NCBI RefSeq assembly: GCF_002443255.2 | Contig: NW_019211460.1 | Coordinates: 38,752,944-38,816,943, forward strand | Source: Varroa destructor | Taxonomy: Eukaryota > Arthropoda > Arachnida > Mesostigmata > Varroidae | DNA: 64,000 nt | Reading direction: 5' to 3' | In this document: positions 1-11,099 of the stretch, piece by piece | Position numbering within the stretch: position 1 is the stretch's first letter | Layout of the letters: every line of letters begins with the position of its first letter | Made by a program: the position numbers and the translations under genes | Notes under the pieces: model-generated | What the model saw: only the letters and a program-made list of their open reading frames with translations | What the model was told of the DNA's origin: nothing | Database searches by the model: none

Positions 1-2454
1 ATTCCTATTATTGTTATTATTTTCTTCGCTAAGGTCACTGGTGTCAGTCTAGAAAGAGCCAAGATACAAGGCTTTTGTAATACGCCATTCGTCGACCACA
101 GCCAAAATGGCTGTTCCGTCAATCCAGTGATACGTTTCAAACAAAGGAGGAGAATCGGACTTCAAGGTATGAAGTCATGATATAGTATCGTCAGGTATGA
201 ACAGGAAGGTGGAGAAAGTAAAGGGTATTATAATGAGCACATATTGCACCTGGATAGCCCTCTAACAACAATAAAGAAGTCATGCTTCTATTTGTTGGTC
301 GTTTGCAAAACCACCTAAGCCCGTCACCTTCCAAAAAATGACTCATACCACAATGAAAATATAACAGAAAATTTACGGCAAGAAATACAATTTTCTATAT
401 TTCTACATAAATTTTTAAAATCTTGTATTGGCGTTTTTATAGAGGATTTCCTAGTATTTGTAGACGTCATAGGCTTATATGGTTTTTGACGCGTTTTGCA
501 TGTTGCGCATGCGGTGTGCTTACGTTAACACAATGTAAAATTATATCGAAAACTGATATTCTTAACTAAATAACAAATAATGAGACGATAAACAGATACT
601 TACAGAAGCTGCATTTATTTACCCTTCTATCTAGTGAAAATTAAATATATATTAAACTTATGTGATCGTCCTTCCATCGAAGCTTTAAAACACTTTGTGT
701 CAGAATTCATCTCACTATTTTCTATAAGCAATAGTTTTAGTAAGCATAACCAATATATAATAATATCTAAGTGGTTCAAACATAAAAAAAAAAAAACTTT
801 AAACCAATCCTTTATATTAGGTAAAGCGTGAAAACAGGTGTTTGAATATACGTATAAAGCACTGTATACGAATCTATCCGTTACGAGCTCGTGTGGATTT
901 GTGTATATAGCTGATGTTCTCTGACGAGTTTCAACTTCTTTTCGGTCGAGCAATGCGCTTTGAAATGGTACATTTAGACTTTTGTGTTGTAACAACTTTT
1001 ACCAATAATGTATTCTAAATGTATTTTTTGCTGCTATTTTTCAAGTTTGTATAGGGTTTTGTCGAGTGAATTCCCCAGGAACCAAACAGATACACGGTAT
1101 ATTCAGACACTTATTTAGTCGAAGACAGGAAGCTCTATTGCAGCCACTGGCGCTTCTCTTCTATAAACAAGACTAGTTATGTAAAACTGAAGTTCGTTCA
1201 GATGTAAGATTACTATTGACATTTTGCCTGAACATGAGTATCGCATAGAAATCCCTGGAAAGTTGTGCCTTGAAGTTCTTGGCAGTCTATACTTGAGCTA
1301 AGTTAATCGCAATAAAGCTGGGGTCGACTGGGGCTAGCGTCCAATTAATATTATAGGCTTGATTGACTTAAGACCATTAAAGCATCCGTCGGTTGTGCGT
1401 GGCAGAGGGGCGCGACCAATGATGAAGCTAATATGACCGAGTCGTCGATATACGACCTTTACGCAAACGCTACATCACTAAACAAATAATTATAAAATAA
1501 ATATAATAAATGATAACAAACGAATTAAAGGATTGTCCGACCAGTTAGATTTATATTTGTTATTATTACTTTTGCTATTATTACCTACAATTCAATTTTT
1601 ATACTATACGATAGTCAAGTATAACTACTTTGTATTTGGTTATAGTCCATATATGAGTATCAGTCCTGATATTATGTAGCTACTTAAACCACTTATATAT
1701 ATCGTTCAGATGATAGTTCATGCTTATATACTTGGAATTACCCGACTGTCGGCACTTGTTGGAAATTTATCTGCAAGCAAAAACCAGAATTTACCACTCG
1801 GGCGGATCGTGAAAATTCGTTGGTAATACGACCAATGATAATGGGGCCGAAGATAATATATTAAAACGACCAAACGAAAGTTGAGGTGTTTCCACGAATT
1901 AGGAAACTATTTCGTTAAACAATGACCTCACAACGATTAAACGTCACTAGAAAAAATTCAATGGACGCTACACGTAAGCCTTCAGAACAAATGAAATTAC
2001 GATCAAAGGTAGTGTTAGAAAAGTTGAGCAAGAAAAGATACGTGAATAGCAGCAAAAAAAAGGTACAACCAGGACTTAATAATAATAATCATAATAACGA
2101 TCATGTTTACGTTAGCGTGTGGCGGTCCCCTAATGCGCAGGACGCGGATAAAAGGAACCGGAAGTCGTAGCTTCAATTCTCGTCAACAACGTACGCTACA
2201 CATCGTCGTTACGAAATCGCCGTTATCTCATCACGATGATTTCGTCACAAAAATGATTCAATTTGAATGAAACAAATTTCTCTTAGGGCCCGCCATGCTT
2301 GTCCCTGCGTGCAATAGATCATGTCGAAAGAATAATATTAACAGGTTTTGCCTTGTTTGCTTTAACTTTTGTCTATGTACTCGGTCGTAGAGCGACCTTG
2401 ATTCTCACTTGAAAACTTACAACTATGTTCTTCTACGCAACACCTATATATCGT

Positions 2455-2487
<33 letters not shown>

Positions 2488-5400
2488 TTAGCTATCGATG
2501 CTGTTTTTCGAAACGGTCCCCGCTTTTGCTCACAGGACTTTTAACTTTTTTTGGTGCTGGGATGTTCCAGCTCGATGAAAAAAGTGCACAAAATATATAT
2601 GCTATAAAGAATCAAAGCTATGCATATAGGGAGCCTGAAATTGCAGTACAGCTTAAAAAATAAATTGGCATAACTTTTCTCTATCCACTTGACTACTGTT
2701 GTTACTTAGGATAACTTTGACTGTTGTCAAATAACAACTTTGCAAAGTTCAGCGTTGATAAACACTGTTTGTCAAACAACTCAGTGTTTCAAGAAAATAT
2801 AATTGCAATTTAACTATGCCTAATGTGTAACGTTTAGTGAAACTTCACAGTGCCTTATCTTGATATTTTTTTTATCTACTGCATTTGCCGCTGCTTTTGT
2901 TTTTCAGCAACTCCAATCCGATACATTTGAAATCCGTCCTGGAAACGGCGGAACAACCGAGAATACTACAGACGGTAATAAGATTAACTCATATACCCGC
3001 TATCGGAGTCAACCAAGAAGTGACTATGCTTTACAATGTAATAAAATTATTGCAACTCTCACGTTACTGTTTTAGATGTCCTTTCCTTTTTGCTTTTCAA
3101 TGGAGAACGTCGCGGCCAAAATGCTGTTATTTGTTGCGCGAGATTAATTGATGCGGAGCGAACGTTCTAATGGAGTGGCGCCGCCTTCAGGCAGTCCTCA
3201 GAGGCTCTTACATCAGCTTACTTCAGAAGAGCTATTTGCACAGTTGTCGACTATAATACGATACCGTTCCCTAATGGTGATGACGATCTCCAGCTGATCG
3301 CTTAGGCCCACAGATCTTCAGACAACACCTGCAAATAGTATAAACCTGACTGACGCCTAAATCGATGAGACCCCTCACAGAGGTATTAAGGACACTGTAT
3401 ATAAATATAGTTCAATAGACAATTGTGTAATTTCTTCGCTTTCAATGTTGAAACACAACGGACCGAATAGTAGATTCAAATCGTAACAAACGGAAAGATA
3501 GCATCGACATTATAGACGTATTTTCTGTATAACTTAGAGATGTAAGTTATTGAAAATGCTTCACGTGCAGACAGATACATACAACCAAATAGCATCTGTA
3601 TGCTTTTAAAGCTTTTTTTAGAAGTTATTCGTTGCGAGTTGCATACCCTCTACGCGTATCTAGCTCTATGCCTGCCCATAAAAGCATTCCGCTCGTACTA
3701 TAATTGGAAAAAAACATACAATTAAGTTTAAAAAAGTGGCTATACCCATTCACTTGTATCCTTTCTGTCTTTTCTTTGAACATTACAGATTTCCACCGCT
3801 TCTCAGTTTTGTGTAAATTTGCTTTAACGTTACGTTATTTTATTTTTACTTATTCTTTGAGATTGCAACCAATGTGCGCCAAAGCTTACTCGTACGAGCC
3901 GTATTGGCAAACTTGAACCAATGGTCAGGATTTACCGATTGGGCCGTTGCATTTTCAACATGTGTGACAATTTTCAGGAAGCTAAAAAATCCTGACGCGC
4001 AAATGTTGAAGAAGCACTGTGCAAAGCCGACGTAATAACGAATTTTTTACAATGCAATATTTCTGTGGGGTTCATAAGCTACCCCACGTCAAGCAAGCGC
4101 ATCAAACATAGAGTTGCAAATGCCTCTTCTATCTTATAAGGTTGGTTTAATATTTCTCAAACGCTATTTTACAGCTTAGTTAATTCTCTTCGCACGGTTT
4201 GCATGCGAAATTTAGACGTAAAAATCTAAACGCGGCGCGTGTATGCTGTACGGTTTCATATTGGACATTTCCGTTTTCATTTTTTTTTTTTCGAAGATTT
4301 TTCATATTGCGTCCATTAGCATCAATACTATGTACACAAAATCGGTACTGATTTTATATGTTTGAGGACAGCAAGAGATGCGTATCTCTTTTTATAAACG
4401 GACGACTCGTATTATATTTTGGACAGCAACCCTATTACGGAAATATAGATCGACAAACCATATCGTAGATGCGCTGCTTTAGGAAAATGTTACCGTATCC
4501 GGAGCTGCTTCTCAGTAATCTCAAACTGGTGATTATGCGTAAAGGAAACTTAGTAGATCTATGCATCAAGTCCTTCGTCATTTACGGCTAGGACCTAATT
4601 GATCGTTATCAGACTTTGTTATTAATGTACTCAGTTAAAACTGAAAACTCACTGGTAGAATAAATTCACACAAAAAACAAGCTACACCCCTAGAAGCTCA
4701 AACGGAAGGACGAATTGCCGTGATCACAAAAGCTTTTAACCAAAACAGGACACGGACAATTCGTTCTCTGTTGGCGTAATGCAGCATTTCTCGAGGCACA
4801 TACTATAAAATGGACAACAACGAGACCGATGCCGGCGAAAAATTAGTTTTTCGGGAATTGAGCCTAGAACAAATAGGAGGACGCGTGACCCAGTGTCAAA
4901 ACGAAAGTGTCGTCAGAAAAAAGAACGCTCAGTGCTGCCATATATCTTCAATGTATGTGTAGCTCGTAACCGATAGCGTGCGGCGTAGGCAGTCCACGAT
5001 GACGCTCAACCTCAGCGTTACACTTAAGCTCAATTAGAGAATCCAACGATGGTCTCATTCTCCCGTATATTTTGATATCTGAAATCCATGTGATCTCAGC
5101 TACTTCCGCCTTAACGAAAGCGATAGACGGCGTCGCGTATACCATTGTGTGAAACAATCCCTTAGTAATCAGAAAATAACTGTGGAACATGTCCCAGGGC
5201 GCTAGCACTCTATAAAAAAGAAAGACCAATACACTTAACCATATTGAAGTAGTAGTTATTTTACCTGATATGGCTTAAGAGTTGTACGTTATTTCTGACT
5301 ATTTTTAAACGATATTCCGCTATATTGTTGACAGACGCAACGAATGATGATGATTTGTTAGTGTTCTACTTTTGCATCAAACGACCAGCTTACCAATACA

Positions 5401-6440
5401 TTTCCATTCTATTGCCGTCGTTGTCTGTTCTGTTAAACAAGCGGCAATTTGTTGATTTTCGACATTAATTTGATTATTTTTGAACAAGTTACTAAACCGT
5501 ATTCAGATCCCTAATGTAATATGTAAGGCACGTAACACAGAGCTTTTTGTTCTCCATTGTGCATGTAGCAAAACACTAATTATCTTACCCTTGAACAGAG
5601 CACGGACATCAGATAACTCTTCTGCGCACGACTGAAAGGTTTCCGAAAGACTGGCAGTGAACAGAATAACGTAAGATGTTGTTCCCATTCAGTCCGATGT
5701 AACTTACTTCGTTAACGTATATCAATCAGATCGCTTTTTTCTTTATCACTCAACCAATAGATCTACTTTTAAATGAGCCTCCTGCCGATTGTTGTTTCAA
5801 ATCTCTTACCTTTGGAAAATTCAAGTCAAATAACAAGGAGACGTTTCTCTTAGCTTTAAATATAAAAAAAAAAAACACAGGCGGGACTAATGATCTAAAA
5901 TTGAATGCTTGAAGTTGTCGTAAGATTTTCCGCTCGTTATTTATTATATCTTAAGTTTTAACGAATCGCTACGAAAAACTTATTTTTTACCTAGCATTGT
6001 TAAAACCTCTGTACATCAAGTGATAAGTATGCCAAAATAACGCAACTATTCCGTTACGAAATTTCGAGGGAAAAAGTGTGGCATTTTCACTCGACTGGGC
6101 ATTTATTTAGCAGCATCGATATCTCTACGATGCTGCGTCATGTTACCATTGGGACATGATTGCTTGCAAAGGAAGAAGCAGTAGCAGCGAATTACGAAGT
6201 ATACAGAAAGCTTCATAATGTATACGTTACGCGTCACGGCGACAAGCGTTAATCTGCTAAGTTTGTATCGGCCAAGAATACCGTATAACTTTTGTCGCTA
6301 GTATCGCTACTGATGTCACTTTAAAAGGTTCTAAACGTATGTAGGGGATCTTCATTTGATTGGAGCAGTTGAGTTCCAGATGAACGTAACGTGGCCAATG
6401 CTGGTTCACGATAAACATGAGAGCGTGTCTTGCGCTGAAT
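1..6440. other. Intergenic, no recognised gene
   Basis: AT-rich sequence with frequent stops in all frames. The longest open frames (about 120 codons on the - strand at 627-995, 93 codons on the - strand at 4948-5229) resemble no family I know. An 82-codon basic, Asn/Lys/Ser-rich frame at 1922-2170 on the + strand starts in a fair context (A at -3) and contains a possible donor (AAG|GTACAA), but nothing else supports it. A TA dinucleotide run lies at 2456-2484. Confidence 0.5.
2456..2484. repeat. (TA)n microsatellite
   Basis: Alternating T and A over about 29 bases, interrupted once by a G. Simple sequence repeat with no gene beside it. Confidence 0.9.
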
Positions 6441-6598
6441 ACGCGTGCTAAAAATATTAACAAGTAATAATCTAAACGTAGAACTACACCATTACGAACC
6501 AGGTAATCCTATGCAAAATCAGAAATCAATGACGTCCGACAAAACACAACGGTTGATTGGGTTGAATTCTGGAAGGCCCGGTCGCATTCAATATCCGC

Positions 6599-6733
6599 AT
6601 GCAGCGAGAAGGCGCAATGGCGACAACGGTGGTGATGGAGGATAAGCCCGAAACAAGCAGGAGCGTAGCAGCAATTCCAACCGCAACGACTACAAAAACA
6701 TCGCACTCATGGGCCATTGGCAATATGCAGTAA
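6599..6733 (+). CDS. Possible short coding exon, unknown
   Basis: A short open frame of 44 codons, too short to stand out by length. It has internal methionines with good start context (GCAATGG at 6617) and a Thr/Ala/Glu-rich composition that looks more like coding sequence than its surroundings. It ends in TAA, but the stop overlaps a possible splice donor (CA|GTAAAA near 6729), so it could be a first coding exon of a + strand gene. I do not recognise the product and could not find a convincing next exon. Confidence 0.18.
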   Translation: MQREGAMATTVVMEDKPETSRSVAAIPTATTTKTSHSWAIGNMQ

Positions 6734-7349
6734 AAAAAATACGCTTATGAAACCTGGATGCTTGGTCTACGCTGGTGAGGTTCTTTTCTGCTATACAAAC
6801 ATACACATAGGCTCGTTCACATCATACAGGCACACGATATGAAGATGAATTTCCGTTGAAACGCGATGTCTGAAGAAAGGCAAACATTGATTTCATCTAC
6901 GAGATGGCTGTGTGCGTGGTCGAGAGAAACTTTTGAGCTCTGATAGAACGATACTATAAGTATCCCGATCCGGGCGTAAATACTGCTTCTTATTTTCATT
7001 GTAAGGCTGTGTGTCCAAGTGGCCGACAGTAATGATCATCCTCACAGGCGTCCTTGCGTAAATGCTAGAAAATTTGACGACACAGCGAAAAAATAATACA
7101 GACTATTATTAAACGAGTGAGTTTTTGTTTTTCTAACACAGTTCGCGTTGTCGCTTCGGTTTTTTCGGTTCGTTCGCTGGATTTTTCGTTTACAGTGCTT
7201 GTTTTATTCGTAACATTTAGATGAAGTGGCTTAAAGTACGGATGTGGATGTTGGTGGTCAAGGTCTTTGGCTTTTGGACACGGGCGTCCTAAGTTGCCAA
7301 GCTATAATTTGTTGCGTTCGTCGTTTCTGCTTCTGCCTGTTCCAGTCCA

Positions 7350-7680
7350 CCTGCCAACATAAACAACCTGATTTTTGTCGCCACTCTGTTCATGGTCGCT
7401 TTTGCCTACGTGTCAGCCCTTTTTGGCCAGCACCTATGGAGTCGGCTATATGTTATGGCGGTTACAATGGTCGCTAGAGACGTGGGGACGGGGGATACGG
7501 TAGTGACTACGGGTACGTTGGACCAAATATCACTGATATCATATCCGCCATCATCATCACCATAACTGGCATCGTAAACGCGATAATTTTTTTGATAGTT
7601 CTGTGGATTTGTACGTCTATGGGTTACCATATAGTTTTCAACAATTTTTTTCTCACTGAACAGCCTTAATGCATTTGACG
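7350..7680 (+). pseudogene. Broken small secreted or membrane Gly/Tyr-rich peptide gene (tentative)
   Basis: One frame (about 7358-7420) reads like a secretion signal: a long hydrophobic run, LIFVATLFMVAFAYVSA, where ATA stands at the place a start codon would be expected. A second frame, shifted relative to it, reads CYGGYNGR, then TAG, then GDGGYGSDYGYVGP, followed by a 27-residue hydrophobic stretch and a TAA stop near 7666. Signal peptide plus GGY/GYG repeats is the layout of many short arthropod glycine-rich secreted peptides. With the frame change and stop, this looks like a dead copy. Alternatively a hidden intron removes the break, or the resemblance is chance. The opposite strand also carries an open frame (7406-7630) with no recognised domain. 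Confidence 0.3.
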
Positions 7681-8980
7681 TTTATGTTTTGTTTCTCCTA
7701 TACGAAACTGCCATGCGGTTCACTGTGGTTAAATCAATGCACCGGAAGTTCTATAATGAGCCTTCTAATAATGAGGCCTAGAAAAATACCCCCTGAGGTT
7801 AGTTCAAAACACTTCCTATTCATTAGACATCTATGTTAATGTAACGTTATTTAATTTGACGACAGTATCATAACCTTTTTTTTTTTTTAGTAAGAATTGC
7901 GTTATGAACACGATCAAACTAGAAGGTCTGATCTTTTCATAGATCTATATATAATTAATTTTATTATTATTATTATTATATAATTTAAAAATCCATCTAC
8001 ACTATCTGTTGCCATCAACACCTATGCTACAATTCGTAGGTGACGATAGTACAACAAGGAGCAAGGTAGAACATTTAAATGAAACTTAAATGAAAGTTCA
8101 TTGACTTGATGCTTGTCTTATTACCGCCGTAACGATCGGAGCAACGTGTAAAAATCATAATCAGCAAGCGTTGGGCTTGGCGATTTTTCATCGCTTGCAT
8201 GATTAATAGTATCAACTTAGGATCGTTCGATCAAAGGGAACATTTGTGCATCCGTGTTATTTTTATTAGATAAACGTAGAAACGGTAATCTTTTTTTGTA
8301 TACGTATATAAACAACAGTAGACAAGTTTTAAGTTATGGATATAATCCAGCGAAGGAACTAATGCCGCATTATTACGTATTTTAGACTTTGGCTTTATGA
8401 GTGCATACGGGAAAGAATATTCAGGTGTAAGGTAGTGCATCCTTTAAAAACACTTAAACAATTAAAATCCTTGAATTGGTAACTATTTTTTTTCAAGGAA
8501 GCTCGATCACAGCTTGTGAGAGACCCACAGCAATAGATAGGTCCACTAGCAGCATGATTAATTGGACTGATCGTTACGAAGTAATTTTGGGTAACTCTAA
8601 CTTTTATGACCAATAAACACCCGGGTCAAGTTCACTGTGAACAAATAAATTTCAGTAGCCAGTCACAACGTGCTTATCCCCATGCGCTTAAAGAGATGCA
8701 CGAACAGTCGGGTACTAGTTGAATGTTTATGTAATTTAATGAGTCATATGCTGTTTTGGAGGAACCCTTGTCGCTTTCTACGGGTTCAATCTTTGTCGCA
8801 TTCGGCACTGCCAGGCAGAAAGCCTAAGGTGTGCATGTATGTTTATTCCTACCTAAAAATTAACGGTTCATACTCAAAATTCAACAAGCGTCAAGTGGTT
8901 CTGATGAGTTTACCCTCACTTCGGGCAGAGGGACTGACAACGCCATACTTGAACAATGCTGACACTAACTATGACGAGAG

Positions 8981-9197
8981 GATTCATAAAGCGAATGAGG
9001 TGGATGAATCCGTGCTTACATTTGACCACCCTGAACTCTCCCCGCTTCTTTTTATCTGTCTGTTCTTGTCTCAAGCGATGGAAAAACGGTACTTTGTTGA
9101 TCTCTGCCGTTGTCATTTCGGTTTCTGTTGTACTTTGATTCAATTCCGAACGAGAGCTGAAGAGGCGATCAACGCAGCTCCAACACCTTTCCGGCTG
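8981..9197 (-). CDS. Possible first coding exon, unknown protein
   Basis: On the - strand an ATG at 9197 sits in a strong start context (A at -3, G at +4) and opens a frame of about 72 codons beginning MATSQKKPQPERCWSC and rich in Lys, Glu, Gln and Thr. The frame runs into a good donor site (AAT|GTAAGC, about 8978-8985), giving a phase-1 exon end. A 185-codon frame on the + strand (8670-9227) covers the same bases; its second half looks like the antisense of this exon. I do not recognise the protein and cannot identify a following exon. It could be a real 5' exon or a chance open region. Confidence 0.25.
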
Positions 9198-9239
9198 TGG
9201 CTTCTTCTGACTGGTCGCCATTCTTAAACTGTCGATCAC

Positions 9240-10350
9240 TCTAAACCTCGCATCGTATTAGATAGCGACATCGGAGGGAAGTACTATCGAGGGGAGTTCG
9301 TTTGCCGACACGGGATGATTGTTACCCGCTGCGAGCAAGCGCGGGAGAACTTTATGCCCACTGAACAGCAACTTCCCTCACTTACTGTTTGAGATCTATA
9401 TCGAAGGGCTTTATGTAGGTTAACTATTGAACCAGCTTTACTCCACGTGAATTGCCTCTTACCTTTGTATGTGTAAGTACTCCAGGAAGGTGTATAAGTG
9501 TTGTATATGCACTATGATCGACATGCCCATTACGCAGCGACCGAGAGAAAGTGTGAAGTTTTGAGTAGACGGACGTAGGCAGGAAGGGAGGCGGAGAGCA
9601 AAGCAGTGCCGCTGTGAAGAGACGAGATTTAAGTATCGCCAAATTGGAAAATGGTCACGAGCGAGCAATTTGTACTAAACTGTTTCATGAACTCTTGCTG
9701 TGATCAGGGTGGGCACTTTTTTGGGGCTCTAATGCCTGTCGAGCAGGAGGCGCACAAAGAAACGCCTCGCGACAGGTGGCTATGCGCTGCGAAAGATGGC
9801 CAGTTTCGATATACTCATATATATCTTAATATGTCGCACTGACAAATTTTGATTTGTTGTCGCCCATTAGCGCGCCTATCTGTATATAAGTACGGTCAAA
9901 TACCGATTTCTTTAGATAAATGATACTCGTTCAACTAGCTAAACGTTTTGTAGAATCTGAGGATAAGGTTCTTGGGGCGATGTTTCATCCTTTGAGTCCG
10001 AATTTCTGTTGGGTTCGCCTGTCTTCGTCCACTACAGCAGTCAAAATCTTTTTACTATAATTTCGCTCCGAATTGTACTGGGTTGGATTTTAAAAAATAG
10101 AAAAAGATCGTGCGCTATTAGAATAGTCGACGAGTGAATTGTAAACGACCACATTCTAGAAATTATGTAAAAAAAAAGTTAGTATTTCAGCTAATTTATA
10201 GGAAACTTATGGAACGAAACAGAATGCTCCCAAACAATATAAATTCTATAATGACTCTTTTAAAAGAACTTCGTCAGGAAGCAAGTTAGTTCACAAAAGA
10301 AACTTGTCTATAAATTAACAATTCAAAGAATGTGTACCTTCGAATTTGCC
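9240..10350. other. Intergenic, nothing recognised
   Basis: A slightly GC-richer patch at 9.25-9.80 kb grades into AT-rich sequence. Open frames here are short and overlap on both strands. No splice-linked exon, RNA gene or repeat was recognised. Confidence 0.5.
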
Positions 10351-10356
10351 TACCTA

Positions 10357-10402
10357 CCCCCCCCCCCCCGTCCCCCGTCCCCCGTCCCCATCCCCGTCCC
10401 CC
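10357..10402 (-). repeat. C-rich tract, potential G-quadruplex on - strand
   Basis: The + strand carries a run of 13 C followed by runs of 5, 5, 4, 4 and 5 C separated by GT or AT. The - strand therefore has at least six consecutive G-runs of four or more with two-base loops, well above the minimum for an intramolecular G-quadruplex; the + strand could form an i-motif. It stands out sharply from the AT-rich flanks and lies about 155 bases before the coding-like block at 10558. Confidence 0.85.
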
Positions 10403-10557
10403 AAGAGTCTATCTACGCCGTGCATATAAATCGGGATATGATTTTTGTTAGAACCGAGCTTACATGCGCACAATAGATTATTTTAGCGCACTCTTTGCCT
10501 GGAGTTTCATCCAAGTTCAGTCGACACCAGCTCTAAATAATCAGTTTACTTATTGTT

Positions 10558-10857
10558 ATGCCATCTGATGACGAAGAGAGCACCCGAGCTGGTTCGGTCT
10601 CAAGTTGCTCATTGCAGTCTGATGACGACGAGGACAAAGATTTGCACGAAGATATCATGATCCTTCACGCATTGTTCAAACGTCCGGCATCACTCGAAGT
10701 GTTCAGTTGCGTCATAATACTATATATGACACCATGGCGGACCTTCATAACATATTTAGTATCGTGGCCGTCCGCTGAGTAGATCAAACGTTTGGCCAGT
10801 ACAACACAGTTCATCGCGTTGACGACGTATGTCGCGACGTGGCCAGCTTTCGTACAC
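10558..10857 (+). pseudogene. Coding-like block with frame breaks, unknown
   Basis: An ATG at 10558 opens an acidic, serine-rich frame (starting MPSDDEESTRAGS) followed by a helix-like segment ending near HALFKRPASLEV. From the ATG at about 10733 a second frame continues with coding-like composition (MADLHNIFSIVAVR), meets TGA, and goes on in the same frame (QTFGQYNTVHRVDDVC) to TAG at about 10857. One frame change plus one stop is what a decaying gene or retro-copy would show. Two unannotated exons are the alternative. I do not recognise the family. An unrelated 62-codon open frame begins on the - strand at 11045. Confidence 0.25.
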
Positions 10858-11099
10858 TATTTATACGATAGTAACACCAACAACTGTGGGAGCGTTTCAT
10901 TGGCCTTGTCTAACTTTCTGCTCAGGCCATATGCGGGATAGATGGAATCCACTTGGTGGCTGAGAGCCATCCTGAGTTCAGGATCTTCAGGCTCAACGTC
11001 TTCTCGATTCATACAATTCGTCTCTAGTCGAGCCAGGTCTATCATCGCTCAGTTGATTGTGCTGTTGCCAATCTGCACATTTTTAGTGGCCTATCACCG

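Noticed and set aside
8670..8975. First half of the 185-codon + strand frame
   Set aside because: No recognised domain, no splice support, and the second half looks like antisense of a better - strand candidate.
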